Below the pieces are notes generated by a model. It was given only the letters and a program-made list of their open reading frames with translations. It was not told where the DNA came from and made no database searches. Of a stretch of 64,000 nucleotides of DNA, positions 44,490-51,371 are shown piece after piece. This DNA is from Psychrobacter raelei (GTDB lineage Bacteria > Pseudomonadota > Gammaproteobacteria > Pseudomonadales > Moraxellaceae). The DNA lies in contig NZ_CP093310.2 in NCBI RefSeq assembly GCF_022631235.3, forward strand, positions 2,046,001 to 2,110,000, read 5' to 3'. Both the position numbers and the translations under genes were made by a program. Every line of letters begins with the position of its first letter. Positions within the stretch are counted from its first letter, which is position 1.

Positions 44490-45049
44490 AGCCATTCCCT
44501 GTAGCCAATTACTGCTTTCTCAATATCCCAAACTAAAGATTGGATATCATCCAGCATCCCATCTTGATATTTTTTCCACACTTGACGATAAGTATTGGCC
44601 GGCACCTTAACGCCACTGAACAGTAGCTGCCCCTCAAGCGAGTACAAGCCCCACAGATTATACAACTCGAAATGCAATGTCATGCGGGCCATGAGACAAG
44701 CCAACTCCGCACGGCTATGACTGCAACCCTTTGGCGCCTGCCTATCGTCTGCATCACAGCGCTGTAGCATCCCGCTAGTCAAATAACGTACAACTTCGTC
44801 AAAGTCATCTGACCAATTCCAATGCTCGTTACTACCCCAAAGCAATAAGCTTGCCAGCGCCTTGGCTGGACCATGTTTTATTAGAGCGATAGCTGCACTC
44901 CTATCCTCCCAGTTAACTTGCGGCGCCTCACCACCTTGGCCAATATCAAACTTAACAGTCTTAGCATGCATGCCATGCTGCAGCCAATCACCGCAGGACA
45001 ACTGCAACCTAGGACTGGTACCAAATCTATTTAGCAGTACCTTGTTCAA
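44480..45049 (-). CDS. Unknown phage protein at the antiterminator position
   Basis: This is a 189-residue protein from TTG 45049, chosen because AAGGGGAAG is just upstream and the previous gene stops at 45051; an in-frame ATG at 45091 lies inside that gene. It is rich in Trp (NEHWNWSDDFDEVVRYL, YNLWGLYSLEG) and has a helical C-terminus. It lies at the end of the replication operon, immediately before the late leader with two terminators, the position of lambda Q. No Q-family motif is visible, so an antitermination role is only positional inference. Confidence 0.6.
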   Translation of the reverse strand: MNKVLLNRFGTSPRLQLSCGDWLQHGMHAKTVKFDIGQGGEAPQVNWEDRSAAIALIKHGPAKALASLLLWGSNEHWNWSDDFDEVVRYLTSGMLQRCDADDRQAPKGCSHSRAELACLMARMTLHFELYNLWGLYSLEGQLLFSGVKVPANTYRQVWKKYQDGMLDDIQSLVWDIEKAVIGYREWLCD

Positions 45050-45050
45050 G

Positions 45051-45848
45051 CTACTTCCCCTTTTCTGTATTCTTGTGTGCGGACAAGTCAAACCACATTA
45101 AAAACATTAAGCAGCAAATAGCGTGGGCCAAATGATGTTTTCCAGTCTCATCATCTTTAACTTCGCCACTCCACCATGAGTCGATATGACGTAACGCAGC
45201 GTTATAATATCTAGTACGTGCATTATCCACTTTCTGCCAGTTGTCATCAGCGTACTTGGCGCTACCAAATTCGAGCACATCAACCACTTCATTGATCGTG
45301 CCGGCTGGTAATAAGCTATAACGTCTTTTGTTGTTGTCAGACTTCACGCCTTTCGCCTTATCTCCTTTTTCAGTCCAAAAATATTCAGGCCAACGCTCAC
45401 TCCAACTTATGGGTTTCTTCTGTATAGATTCATTCACAGTTTGGCGAAGCGCCTGCGCAAAGTGGTTTTTTGTTTCATTTTTTATCTTCTCCTGATATCG
45501 GCATATTTGACACATCTTGCTGGTTTGCATCAGTAGCCATTCAAGCCCGTTATACTCGATACCGCACTTAGGGCACTCCCGTGTTTCAACTTTTAATCCA
45601 GCCGCCAAACTATCGTCTTCGTCTTTAACCCAAAACTGAGCACTATCTCTGTTAACAACAAACTCCTTGTGCGCATAAAAATCAAACTTTTCTCTAAATG
45701 TTCTGAGGGGTTCTGTTCGATTGTTACTCTCAACAATAAACTCGACAAAATTACCATAGACACCTATAACCTCTACCGAATACGCCAAAGGACTGTCCAC
45801 TGGTTTGCTTCTCCAAATCTGACCTTTTTTAATGCCTGTATGCTTCAT
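45051..45848 (-). CDS. dATP/dGTP diphosphohydrolase-like protein (all-alpha NTP-PPase)
   Basis: This 265-residue protein has an N-terminal about 80 residues resembling a small beta domain, then a zinc ribbon-like CPKCGIEYNGLEWLLMQTSK with CQIC. The C-terminal domain reads KSDNNKRRYSLLPAGTINEV, GSAKYADDNWQKVDNARTRY, ALRHIDSWWSGE and HHLAHAICCLMFL. This is the pattern of the dATP/dGTP diphosphohydrolase (DUF5664-type) family related to MazG. Such enzymes shift the host nucleotide pool. No purZ-like gene is in the prophage. It overlaps the VRR-NUC gene by 4 bases. Confidence 0.75.
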   Translation of the reverse strand: MKHTGIKKGQIWRSKPVDSPLAYSVEVIGVYGNFVEFIVESNNRTEPLRTFREKFDFYAHKEFVVNRDSAQFWVKDEDDSLAAGLKVETRECPKCGIEYNGLEWLLMQTSKMCQICRYQEKIKNETKNHFAQALRQTVNESIQKKPISWSERWPEYFWTEKGDKAKGVKSDNNKRRYSLLPAGTINEVVDVLEFGSAKYADDNWQKVDNARTRYYNAALRHIDSWWSGEVKDDETGKHHLAHAICCLMFLMWFDLSAHKNTEKGK

Positions 45849-46243
45849 GCCAGCCCCTCGCCTTTGTCTTTAAGATTTAAATACGTCTGAATTGTCTCGA
45901 TGGCTTCATCTACGCCTTTGGCTACTACCGCTAGATACCCCTCATCATTGAGCATCTGTATGCGCTCTTTTTGCATCTTTGTTAGGTAGCTTCTTTTGTC
46001 TCGTTTAAGCTCAACTCTGAGCCCGTGATAACCACCCTTAGCAATATCAAGTATTAAGTCTGGGTAACCCGCCTTAACCCCCATACGTTTGAATTTAGCA
46101 GCCTCTAAAGAATGACGGCTGCCCCCATTGGGGGAATGATGCAGATAATCAAACAAGGGACGTGATTTGTATGTTTGCCGTCTTGACCAATTGAGCACTA
46201 CTTGTTGCACTTGGTCTTCTGTTAACCCCCTAGCTTTACGCAT
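45845..46243 (-). CDS. VRR-NUC domain nuclease
   Basis: This 132-residue stand-alone PD-(D/E)xK nuclease has the active-site pattern GYPDLILDI (Asp62) and RVELKR (Glu78-x-Lys80), with the N-terminal SPNGGSRH conserved in phage VRR-NUC proteins. Such proteins resemble Holliday-junction resolvases and are frequent in the replication region of phages. It overlaps both neighbours by a few bases, indicating translational coupling. Confidence 0.88.
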   Translation of the reverse strand: MRKARGLTEDQVQQVVLNWSRRQTYKSRPLFDYLHHSPNGGSRHSLEAAKFKRMGVKAGYPDLILDIAKGGYHGLRVELKRDKRSYLTKMQKERIQMLNDEGYLAVVAKGVDEAIETIQTYLNLKDKGEGLA

Positions 46244-46385
46244 CTTTCACCTCTCGAATAACTTGATCATAGGCTTGGCGCGTTAACTCTTCGCTGCTTA
46301 AATCCGTATAAGTGACTTTCACCTTATTGGCTCCTAGCCATTCGGATTTCTTGACTTCCTTGCCTGTACCGATGTGTTTTTTCAT
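46236..46385 (-). CDS. Small phage protein, 49 residues, unknown
   Basis: ATG 46385 is preceded by AGAGGAA; longer readings run into the upstream gene. The product starts MKKHIGTGKEVKKSEWLGAN and is a short alpha/beta protein. It overlaps the VRR-NUC start by 8 bases. No family recognised. Confidence 0.6.
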   Translation of the reverse strand: MKKHIGTGKEVKKSEWLGANKVKVTYTDLSSEELTRQAYDQVIREVKDA

Positions 46386-46386
46386 A

Positions 46387-46623
46387 TTATTCCTCTGATT
46401 TAATTTGATAGATATAGCCGCTTGGCCGGCGAGGTGTGCAGCTAATAAGCCCCTCTTGCGCCATCCGTTTAACATGGCGTTCAATCGTTCGGCGGTTTAA
46501 CTTAGTTAGGGACTCAATCCCTGCGGTTGTTATTCCATTTGAATCACGTACGGCCGCAAAAATAGTGTAGAAATTATCAAGCGGTGATTTGGTGCTACGG
46601 TTTAAGTTAAAACTCTTCCCCAC
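46387..46623 (-). CDS. Small winged-helix DNA-binding protein
   Basis: This is a 78-residue protein from GTG 46623, which has an excellent AAGGAGG six bases ahead; the ATG-type start further up (46656) lies well inside the previous gene. The sequence TIFAAVRDSNGITTAGIESL, then NRRTIERHVKRMAQEGLI and RRPSGYIYQI is a winged helix with recognition helix TIERHVKRMA and beta wing. Likely a phage transcription or replication regulator. Overlaps the P-like gene by 17 bases. Confidence 0.7.
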   Translation of the reverse strand: MGKSFNLNRSTKSPLDNFYTIFAAVRDSNGITTAGIESLTKLNRRTIERHVKRMAQEGLISCTPRRPSGYIYQIKSEE

Positions 46624-47326
46624 AGACCGCCTCCTTGTTTTTTTTCTTGAGCCCAAATCTAGCCCTCATCTTTTCCCAGTCTTGGGCAACTGGGCTGTCG
46701 TTGTCTAAGCGGGCAGGTTTTGGCGCTTCAACACGATGGGTTTTGGGTATCTCAAAATTAGCCCCATTCTTGTGTTCGATAAGCACCCGCTCATAGACCG
46801 TGGCAAAGTATTTAATAAATCTGTTACCAGCACTCGCTAATTTGCCCCACCCGATGCGATTTGCAGTTTCTAGTACAGTTGGGTGCCTCCAGTCTCTTTC
46901 GACGTCTCCGCGCATTCCTGAGCATCTACAGGCTGTTTCAAATGCGGTTTGTGTGTCTAGGTATTCACTTTGCTTGCCAGCTCTTGCTAACTCTAAAAAA
47001 TCAGCTGGGGCTGTTGGTGGCCATGAAAGACTTAACGATTTACGCTTAGCTTGATTAAACTCGTCTTGTGTCATGCCTAGGTCGGTTAATGCGATATACC
47101 AAACGGTCAGTGTGTCGACACCCCAGTCCTCATCTTTGATTTTTGATCTAAATAACTTTTTCCACCCTGCAAACAAACTGGCTATCTGCTGCTTAGAAAG
47201 GCACGTTTGCGAATTCGTCTGGGTACTGCTGTGCAAGGTCTCTGGCAAGGTTCTCTGCGTAGATGTCTGCGCTTGATTTCTTTGGCTGTTCGTTAGCTTG
47301 GTTGTTAGCTGGTTGATTGATTGCAT
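46607..47326 (-). CDS. Replication protein P-like (helicase loader)
   Basis: This 239-residue protein has a Gln/Thr-rich N-terminus. Residues 45-115 (SLFAGWKKLFRSKIKDEDWG, VWYIALTDLGMTQDEF, LSWPPTAPADFLELAR) follow the pattern of lambda P-type helicase loaders. The C-terminus is basic. It lies after the O-like gene as P follows O in lambda. The frame overlaps the O-like gene by 134 bases, so the true start may be further downstream than ATG 47326 (which has AGGA ahead). It would recruit DnaB to the phage origin. Confidence 0.72.
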   Translation of the reverse strand: MQSINQLTTKLTNSQRNQAQTSTQRTLPETLHSSTQTNSQTCLSKQQIASLFAGWKKLFRSKIKDEDWGVDTLTVWYIALTDLGMTQDEFNQAKRKSLSLSWPPTAPADFLELARAGKQSEYLDTQTAFETACRCSGMRGDVERDWRHPTVLETANRIGWGKLASAGNRFIKYFATVYERVLIEHKNGANFEIPKTHRVEAPKPARLDNDSPVAQDWEKMRARFGLKKKNKEAVCGEEF

Positions 47327-48077
47327 GATTAAGTCCTGTGTTCTGATTTCCTGTGTTTTGCTTAGCTGCGGTCTGCTTGTTATTTCGATTCCAGTTGCGA
47401 CAAGTTGCTTGCCAGTTTTTCATCGATGATCTACCAACCTTCCAGCCGTTCGATTCGTAGTAATCAAAAAACCTTTCAGCAATTGCTTGTGAATCACTAC
47501 GACCTAGTTCAGAAAAATAACTTTTAATCTGATTAACACTAGGCTTAACAAACTGATTTGTTTTTTTGGATTTGTCAGGCTCGGCTGGCTTTTCTTTTTT
47601 ATTATTTTTTTCTTTATACTTTTCTTTAATTACTTTTCTTTCTTTTTCTTTATTACTTCCCAAATTTTGGGAGCCAACTTGGTCAAATTTTGGGAATCTA
47701 ATGGTCAAATTTTGGGATGCTAAATTTTGGGATGCTAAATTTTGACCTAGTTTTTTGGGGTCGAAATTGGCGATATTTTCATAATTTAGACTGTAAATTG
47801 TTGTCTTTCTTTGCTGTCTTTTGGCAGTTAAAAAGCCAAAATCAACCAGCTCATTTACTACTTTTGAAACCGTATTTTTGCTGATATTGCAGGTTTCTTG
47901 TAAAAAGCTATTCGATAGAGATTTATCGGTGTTTCCATAACCGTCTATCATTCTCACCATGCGTAGAAGAACCCCAAATGCAGCGGGCGACAAGAATGGC
48001 TGTGCGTCAAAAATCTTGTTATCAATCTGCGTATAGCCTGCTTCTCTCATTGGTGATTGCCTATAAACCGTATTCAT
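47193..48077 (-). CDS. Replication initiator O-like protein containing the phage origin
   Basis: This 294-residue protein has an N-terminal winged helix (about 15-100; AAFGVLLRMVRMIDGYGNTD, ISKNTVSKVVNELVDFGFL) that resembles phage replication initiators. A middle linker contains the reiterated peptide ASQNLASQNL, encoded by the iterons (47661-47747), then a Lys/Glu-rich stretch encoded by an A-rich block. The C-terminal domain (SYFSELGRSDSQAIAERFFD, WKVGRSSMKNWQATCRNW) is the usual DnaT/O-like end. Structure and location correspond to lambda O with its internal ori. Confidence 0.82.
   Translation of the reverse strand: MNTVYRQSPMREAGYTQIDNKIFDAQPFLSPAAFGVLLRMVRMIDGYGNTDKSLSNSFLQETCNISKNTVSKVVNELVDFGFLTAKRQQRKTTIYSLNYENIANFDPKKLGQNLASQNLASQNLTIRFPKFDQVGSQNLGSNKEKERKVIKEKYKEKNNKKEKPAEPDKSKKTNQFVKPSVNQIKSYFSELGRSDSQAIAERFFDYYESNGWKVGRSSMKNWQATCRNWNRNNKQTAAKQNTGNQNTGLNHAINQPANNQANEQPKKSSADIYAENLARDLAQQYPDEFANVPF
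47570..47660. other. A-rich tract beside the iterons, candidate unwinding element
   Basis: On the gene strand this is almost purely A/G with very little C (AAAGAAAAAGAAAG and similar). It directly adjoins the iterons, as the A+T-rich unwinding element adjoins the four iterons of lambda ori. Confidence 0.6.
47661..47747. other. Phage replication origin: five iterons
   Basis: Five direct repeats of YAAATTTTGGGA at 47661-47672, 47684-47695, 47706-47717, 47721-47732 and 47736-47746 (last one diverges after TTTTG). Spacing is 23, 22, 15 and 15 bases. They are inside the O-like gene and next to an A-rich tract. Confidence 0.8.
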
Positions 48078-48114
48078 GATTAAATATCCTTGTTAGTTAC
48101 TTTTTGATGGTTAA

Positions 48115-48579
48115 TTAACACGCCTCTGATAATTCGCAGTTATCAGAGGTTTTTAGTTTGTAAGTCGTTACAGATGTTCCGACCACCTTTGACCAGTCTC
48201 TTTTGGACTCAATCACATATCCAGTCCGTCTAAGATAAGTAATAGTCCTGGATAGTTTGTTTCTTTCAGACAGCTTTAATCCTTCGTTCGAGATAATCCC
48301 AGCCTCATGTTTAAATCTATTAAGCACATCTTCTTTGCTGTACTTGCGGCAACTTGGCGGGCGTTCATCGATCACTATCTGATACGAGTATCTGATAGTT
48401 GAACCTTTTATCTGTTTAAACCCCTTCTGCTCTAGTCGTCTGCGCACGTATTCTTTGTTTCGAATATGCTCAAAACTTGCCAGCGATATCTGCACGCCTG
48501 CCACCAACTCTGTGCCTAGCTCATCTTCGATAATCTGATCAACCTTGGCTTCCAGCGGATGAGTGATTTTCATAGCCAT
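48115..48579 (-). CDS. Unknown phage early protein
   Basis: This 154-residue basic protein has alternating helices and short strands (LEQKGFKQIKGSTIRYSYQI, KLSERNKLSRTITYLRRTGY, VVGTSVTTYKLK). The last 60 residues look like a winged-helix DNA-binding segment. It starts at ATG 48579 in a TAATG overlap with the CII-like gene. Between the CII-like gene and the O-like gene, its position suggests a replication or transcription accessory. Not recognised. Confidence 0.6.
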   Translation of the reverse strand: MAMKITHPLEAKVDQIIEDELGTELVAGVQISLASFEHIRNKEYVRRRLEQKGFKQIKGSTIRYSYQIVIDERPPSCRKYSKEDVLNRFKHEAGIISNEGLKLSERNKLSRTITYLRRTGYVIESKRDWSKVVGTSVTTYKLKTSDNCELSEAC

Positions 48580-48923
48580 TACTTCTTATCTCCCCCACTA
48601 AAAATAATGTCGATAAAATCAGGGCTATTTACGCTCGTGCGTAGCATAGTGGCCATTGCCTGGTCCATGTCTCGGTCACAGTAAACGGCGTCCCTATCTG
48701 TCAGTTTTATACCGAGCACGGCAGCAATTGAAGCAAAGAGTTCAAGATCACCCTTCCCTTCTGTCGTATCTTTAATACGGCTCATCTTGCTTTCAGTAAC
48801 ACCAACAATCTCAGCAACTGTTTTTTGTCCAACATCTGCAAGTCGCTGCAATAAAATGCGGTGGTTCTCTCGTGCGGTTTCACGCAATTCACCTGATAAT
48901 GCATATATCGGGGTATGGCACAT
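48579..48923 (-). CDS. CII-like phage transcription activator
   Basis: This 114-residue protein resembles the lambda CII family: N-terminal ENHRILLQRLADVGQKTVAE, HTH VGVTESKMSRIKD, and LELFASIAAVLGIKL. In lambda, CII activates repressor establishment and integrase. The C-terminal tail (IIFSGGDKK) is short. It follows the Cro-like gene by two bases. Confidence 0.8.
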   Translation of the reverse strand: MCHTPIYALSGELRETARENHRILLQRLADVGQKTVAEIVGVTESKMSRIKDTTEGKGDLELFASIAAVLGIKLTDRDAVYCDRDMDQAMATMLRTSVNSPDFIDIIFSGGDKK

Positions 48924-48925
48924 GG

Positions 48926-49183
48926 TTAAGCCTCCTCTGGTTGTGGCGATAAGTTACGAAGATAAGCAAAGTCAATATCACTTCTAAGCTCTTCGCACAT
49001 AACTGCCTGATTTGTGTTTTTTTCAATTTCAATTGCTAGTCCTGCATCGCAAGTGCGATTGCCGTAATAGATTTGTCGTAAGTGACCAAGCGTAGTGCCG
49101 CAGCGCTCTGCAAATTCTTCGCGCTCCGTCTCGCTACCAAGCTCACTTACATATCTTTTTAAGCTTTCGATATGGATATTCAT
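48926..49183 (-). CDS. Cro/YdaS-like antirepressor
   Basis: This 85-residue helix-turn-helix protein has the YdaS pattern EFAERCGTTLGHLRQIYYGN (residues 23-42), with the C-terminus acidic. It is the first gene leftward from the cI-cro operator region, which is the position of lambda cro. A role in shutting off cI and choosing lysis is inferred. AAGGAGC is ahead of the ATG. Confidence 0.8.
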   Translation of the reverse strand: MNIHIESLKRYVSELGSETEREEFAERCGTTLGHLRQIYYGNRTCDAGLAIEIEKNTNQAVMCEELRSDIDFAYLRNLSPQPEEA

Positions 49184-49210
49184 GATGTTTGCTCCTTAAA
49201 GTAAGGATAA

Positions 49211-49274
49211 TTTAGCACATGCTAAATATTATAGCAAACAATATTTAGCATGATGTAATTTACAATTTGCTAAA
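49211..49274. promoter_or_regulatory. Right-type operator array between cro-like and cI
   Basis: A perfect site TTAGCA-CA-TGCTAA at 49212-49225, a degenerate site beginning TTAGCA at 49244-49259, and TTACAA-TT-TGCTAA at 49259-49274. The same 14-bp palindrome recurs after cI. These are the presumed CI/Cro binding sites controlling divergent promoters. Confidence 0.8.
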
Positions 49275-49311
49275 TTAAGTCAGTATGCAATTAACTGTTA
49301 AGGAGGTTTTT

Positions 49312-50013
49312 ATGAGCGATACAATACAAGGGCTTCGCAAAGAAAAGTTAATTGCGTTGCTTAAGGAATGGAAAGATAGCGGTAAATTTAGCTCAGTGGC
49401 AGCTGTATGCAGACATTACCCTGTTGATGCTAGCTACATATCTCAAATTAAGTCAGGCCACAGAGGGTTTGGAGAGGACGCTGCTAGAAAGCTAGAGGTA
49501 GCGCTAGAATTACCTAAATTTTACTTTGAACCTAGCGACCCAACTCAAGCCATGAAGGCAAGTAATGATGGGTTTGCTAATGCGAGGCGTGTTACTGACA
49601 AGCCTATTCGCTACGCCCCCGTTCTTAATTTTGTGCAAGCTGGTTTGTTTTGCCAATATCACGATGATGCTATCGCTGACGAGTTTGAACCTATTATTGG
49701 CGAGGGATTTGGTAAAAATGCTTACTGGGTGGTGTTAGAGGGTGATAGCATGCAGCCTGACTTTGAGTCTGGAGAGTTAGTGCTGATTGATCCGGACTTG
49801 CAGCCCAACCCTGCTGACTACGTACTAGCCATGAGGGCTGGCGAAAAAGAAACCACTTTTAAAAAATGGCGCCCACGTGGTTTTGATGAAAGCACCGGTA
49901 AAGAGTATGTGCAACTAATTCCGTCTAACCCCGACTACCCAATTATAGACAGTCGGTTTGTCGATTTTACTATTTGCGGGGTGGCTGTTGAGAGAAAGCA
50001 GCGACTTAGGTAG
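49312..50013 (+). CDS. Phage CI repressor, XRE DNA-binding plus S24 peptidase domains
   Basis: This is a 233-residue protein from ATG 49312 (AAGGAGG five bases upstream; the ATG at 49285 lacks a site). The N-terminal HTH is at about 24-62 (VAAVCRHYPVDASYISQIKS). The C-terminal LexA-type domain has the self-cleavage Ala110-Gly111 in FVQAGLF, the nucleophile Ser146 in GDSMQP and the base Lys184 in TTFKKW. RecA-stimulated cleavage in the SOS response would induce the prophage. It maintains lysogeny by binding the operators on both sides. Confidence 0.93.
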   Translation: MSDTIQGLRKEKLIALLKEWKDSGKFSSVAAVCRHYPVDASYISQIKSGHRGFGEDAARKLEVALELPKFYFEPSDPTQAMKASNDGFANARRVTDKPIRYAPVLNFVQAGLFCQYHDDAIADEFEPIIGEGFGKNAYWVVLEGDSMQPDFESGELVLIDPDLQPNPADYVLAMRAGEKETTFKKWRPRGFDESTGKEYVQLIPSNPDYPIIDSRFVDFTICGVAVERKQRLR

Positions 50014-50045
50014 AAAAATAACTCAGCTTAAAAAATGACTGCAAG

Positions 50046-50068
50046 CCCCATCTTTGATGGGGTTTTTT
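50046..50068 (+). terminator. Terminator of cI
   Basis: CCCCATC, TTT loop, GATGGGG, then six T. It lies 33 bases after the cI stop. Confidence 0.88.
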
Positions 50069-50114
50069 ATTGCCTGTAACAAACTGATTACAATTATTTT
50101 GCCATTTATTTAAA

Positions 50115-50146
50115 TTAGCACTTGCTAAATTATTAGCATGTGCTAA
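50115..50146. promoter_or_regulatory. Left-type operator pair controlling the plus-strand early operon
   Basis: Two perfect palindromes TTAGCA-CT-TGCTAA (50115-50128) and TTAGCA-TG-TGCTAA (50133-50146), 18 bases centre to centre. They precede the early operon starting at 50281 and match the operator array ahead of cI. Confidence 0.85.
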
Positions 50147-50280
50147 ATTATACACATCAGCAAGACAAACAGGCTTTAGACGATAAAGCCGGTGACTACT
50201 TAAAAACATAGATTAAACGGCTAGCAAATTATAGCCACTTCGAGTAGGTGGCTATTGTGTGTTAACCAAAGGAGAAAGAT

Positions 50281-50481
50281 ATGAACAACCAAGACGAGAA
50301 GGCATTACTCGCGTACCGAAGAGTTAGAAGTCTAGTTCTTACTGCAATTGAAGATGAGATAGACCTATTAGGCCTTGTCTTAAAGCTCCCAACAGAGCCG
50401 GACGTAACTCAACTTAACAGCAAGAGAAGAGAAGAGTTAAAAGAGCTGCTAGAGATTATCAAAGGAGATAGATATGAGTGA
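50281..50481 (+). CDS. Unknown early phage protein, 66 residues
   Basis: A charged helical protein (SLVLTAIEDEIDLLGLVLK, SKRREELKELLEIIK). AAAGGAGAAAGAT precedes the ATG. First gene of the plus-strand early operon under the left operators, the place of lambda N-like or kil-type genes; no sequence similarity to them is visible. Its last codons overlap the next small gene. Confidence 0.65.
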   Translation: MNNQDEKALLAYRRVRSLVLTAIEDEIDLLGLVLKLPTEPDVTQLNSKRREELKELLEIIKGDRYE

Positions 50482-50644
50482 GAAATTAAAACTGAACCTA
50501 AATGAATTTACAGAAAGGACAGCTTATTTTTTCAAATGTCCCCACTGCGGAATTTTGGAATACACATTTTGCAATCCAGAAGATAAAACCGAGGAATCTG
50601 TTTTTTGCAGGAATTGCTATGAAGTAATGGGAATAAATCACTAA
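50474..50644 (+). CDS. Small zinc-ribbon phage protein, 56 residues
   Basis: The frame starts at ATG 50474, overlapping the stop of the previous gene by 8 bases, with AAAGGAGA upstream. Four cysteines in two knuckles, CPHC (22-25) and CRNC (45-48), form a plausible zinc ribbon. Other residues are charged. A hairpin (AGCCCCT/AGGGGCT arms near 50662-50690) follows. Function unknown; zinc-ribbon mini-proteins in phage early regions often bind host RNA polymerase or ribosomes, but that is speculation. Confidence 0.7.
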   Translation: MSEKLKLNLNEFTERTAYFFKCPHCGILEYTFCNPEDKTEESVFCRNCYEVMGINH

Positions 50645-50713
50645 ATAACACCCACAAAAAAGCCCCTCCGACTACTACATCAAAAGGGGCTACTTACTAT
50701 AAGCGAGGACATT

Positions 50714-51049
50714 ATGACAGCAATTTTAGAAAAACTCAAGTTGGACACGGGTTATGACTATGAAATTAACGAAGGTTATCGCAAAAAAACCGGCAACTTT
50801 CATTTTGAGCAAGGCTGGGACCTTATCAAGGTGGCCTTCGTCTCAGATGAACACGGCAATATCCAAAAGCTGGAAGTTATTGAAGCATTAAAAGATGGTG
50901 AAGAGCCAATGCAGTTCGAAATCACTGACGAGATCTTCAACATCATGCGTGACCAAATCGAGCCAATGCTATGGGGTGAAGAGCCACAAGATGAGCGCGA
51001 CAGTATGAGCTTACTTGGTTTCACAAATTCTGATTTTTTGTACGGTTAA
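50714..51049 (+). CDS. Unknown early phage protein, 111 residues
   Basis: An acidic protein with a mixed pattern (DTGYDYEINEGYRKKTGNFH, then FVSDEHGNIQKLEVIEALKD). GCGAGGAC precedes the ATG. In the recombination operon upstream of YqaJ/RecT. No recognisable domain. Confidence 0.6.
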   Translation: MTAILEKLKLDTGYDYEINEGYRKKTGNFHFEQGWDLIKVAFVSDEHGNIQKLEVIEALKDGEEPMQFEITDEIFNIMRDQIEPMLWGEEPQDERDSMSLLGFTNSDFLYG

Positions 51050-51057
51050 GGGTGGCT

Positions 51058-51213
51058 ATGAAAACTTACGAATTAGGTTATTACGACAACGGCCATTACG
51101 TAGTTGAACGCTATCAAGCATCAACTGAAATGGAAGCCAGAAGCTTTGTTACTAGACGCTTAAAGCGACAAATTAAGTTTGATGTAAAGGTTATTGAAGA
51201 GGTGTCAGCATGA
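51058..51213 (+). CDS. Small unknown phage protein, 51 residues
   Basis: Starts at ATG 51058, 8 bases after the previous stop, with GGGTGGCT near. Basic (SFVTRRLKRQIKFDVKV) with a tyrosine-rich N-terminus (TYELGYYDNGHYVVERY). It ends in an ATGA overlap with the following lipoprotein gene. The tight overlaps support translation. Confidence 0.55.
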   Translation: MKTYELGYYDNGHYVVERYQASTEMEARSFVTRRLKRQIKFDVKVIEEVSA

Positions 51214-51371
51214 TGAAAGCATTAGCTACAGTCTTATTGGCAGCCGTTATAGGCGGCTGCTCAACCCATGTAGCGCTGCTTGCGCTAGACAAAGAACAAA
51301 GCAGTCAGGAAGAGTACATCGATAACTACGACTACGAAATGTCCTTAATGGAGGCAAAAGATTATGAGTAA
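51210..51371 (+). CDS. Small phage lipoprotein, 53 residues
   Basis: The N-terminus MMKALATVLLAAVIGGCSTH has a lipobox (VIGGC, Cys17), then a short, Tyr/Glu/Asp-rich tail. ATGA overlap with the upstream gene and 8-base overlap with the YqaJ gene indicate coupled translation; GAGGTG lies upstream. A lipoprotein inside the early recombination operon is unexpected; superinfection exclusion or inhibition of another phage is a guess. Confidence 0.65.
   Translation: MMKALATVLLAAVIGGCSTHVALLALDKEQSSQEEYIDNYDYEMSLMEAKDYE

Noticed and set aside
44480..45049. Lambda Q antiterminator
   Set aside because: Position fits, but no Q-family motif is visible; kept as unknown.
47661..47747. CRISPR-like short repeats
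   Set aside because: Spacers are only 3-11 bases and inside an initiator gene; iterons explain them.
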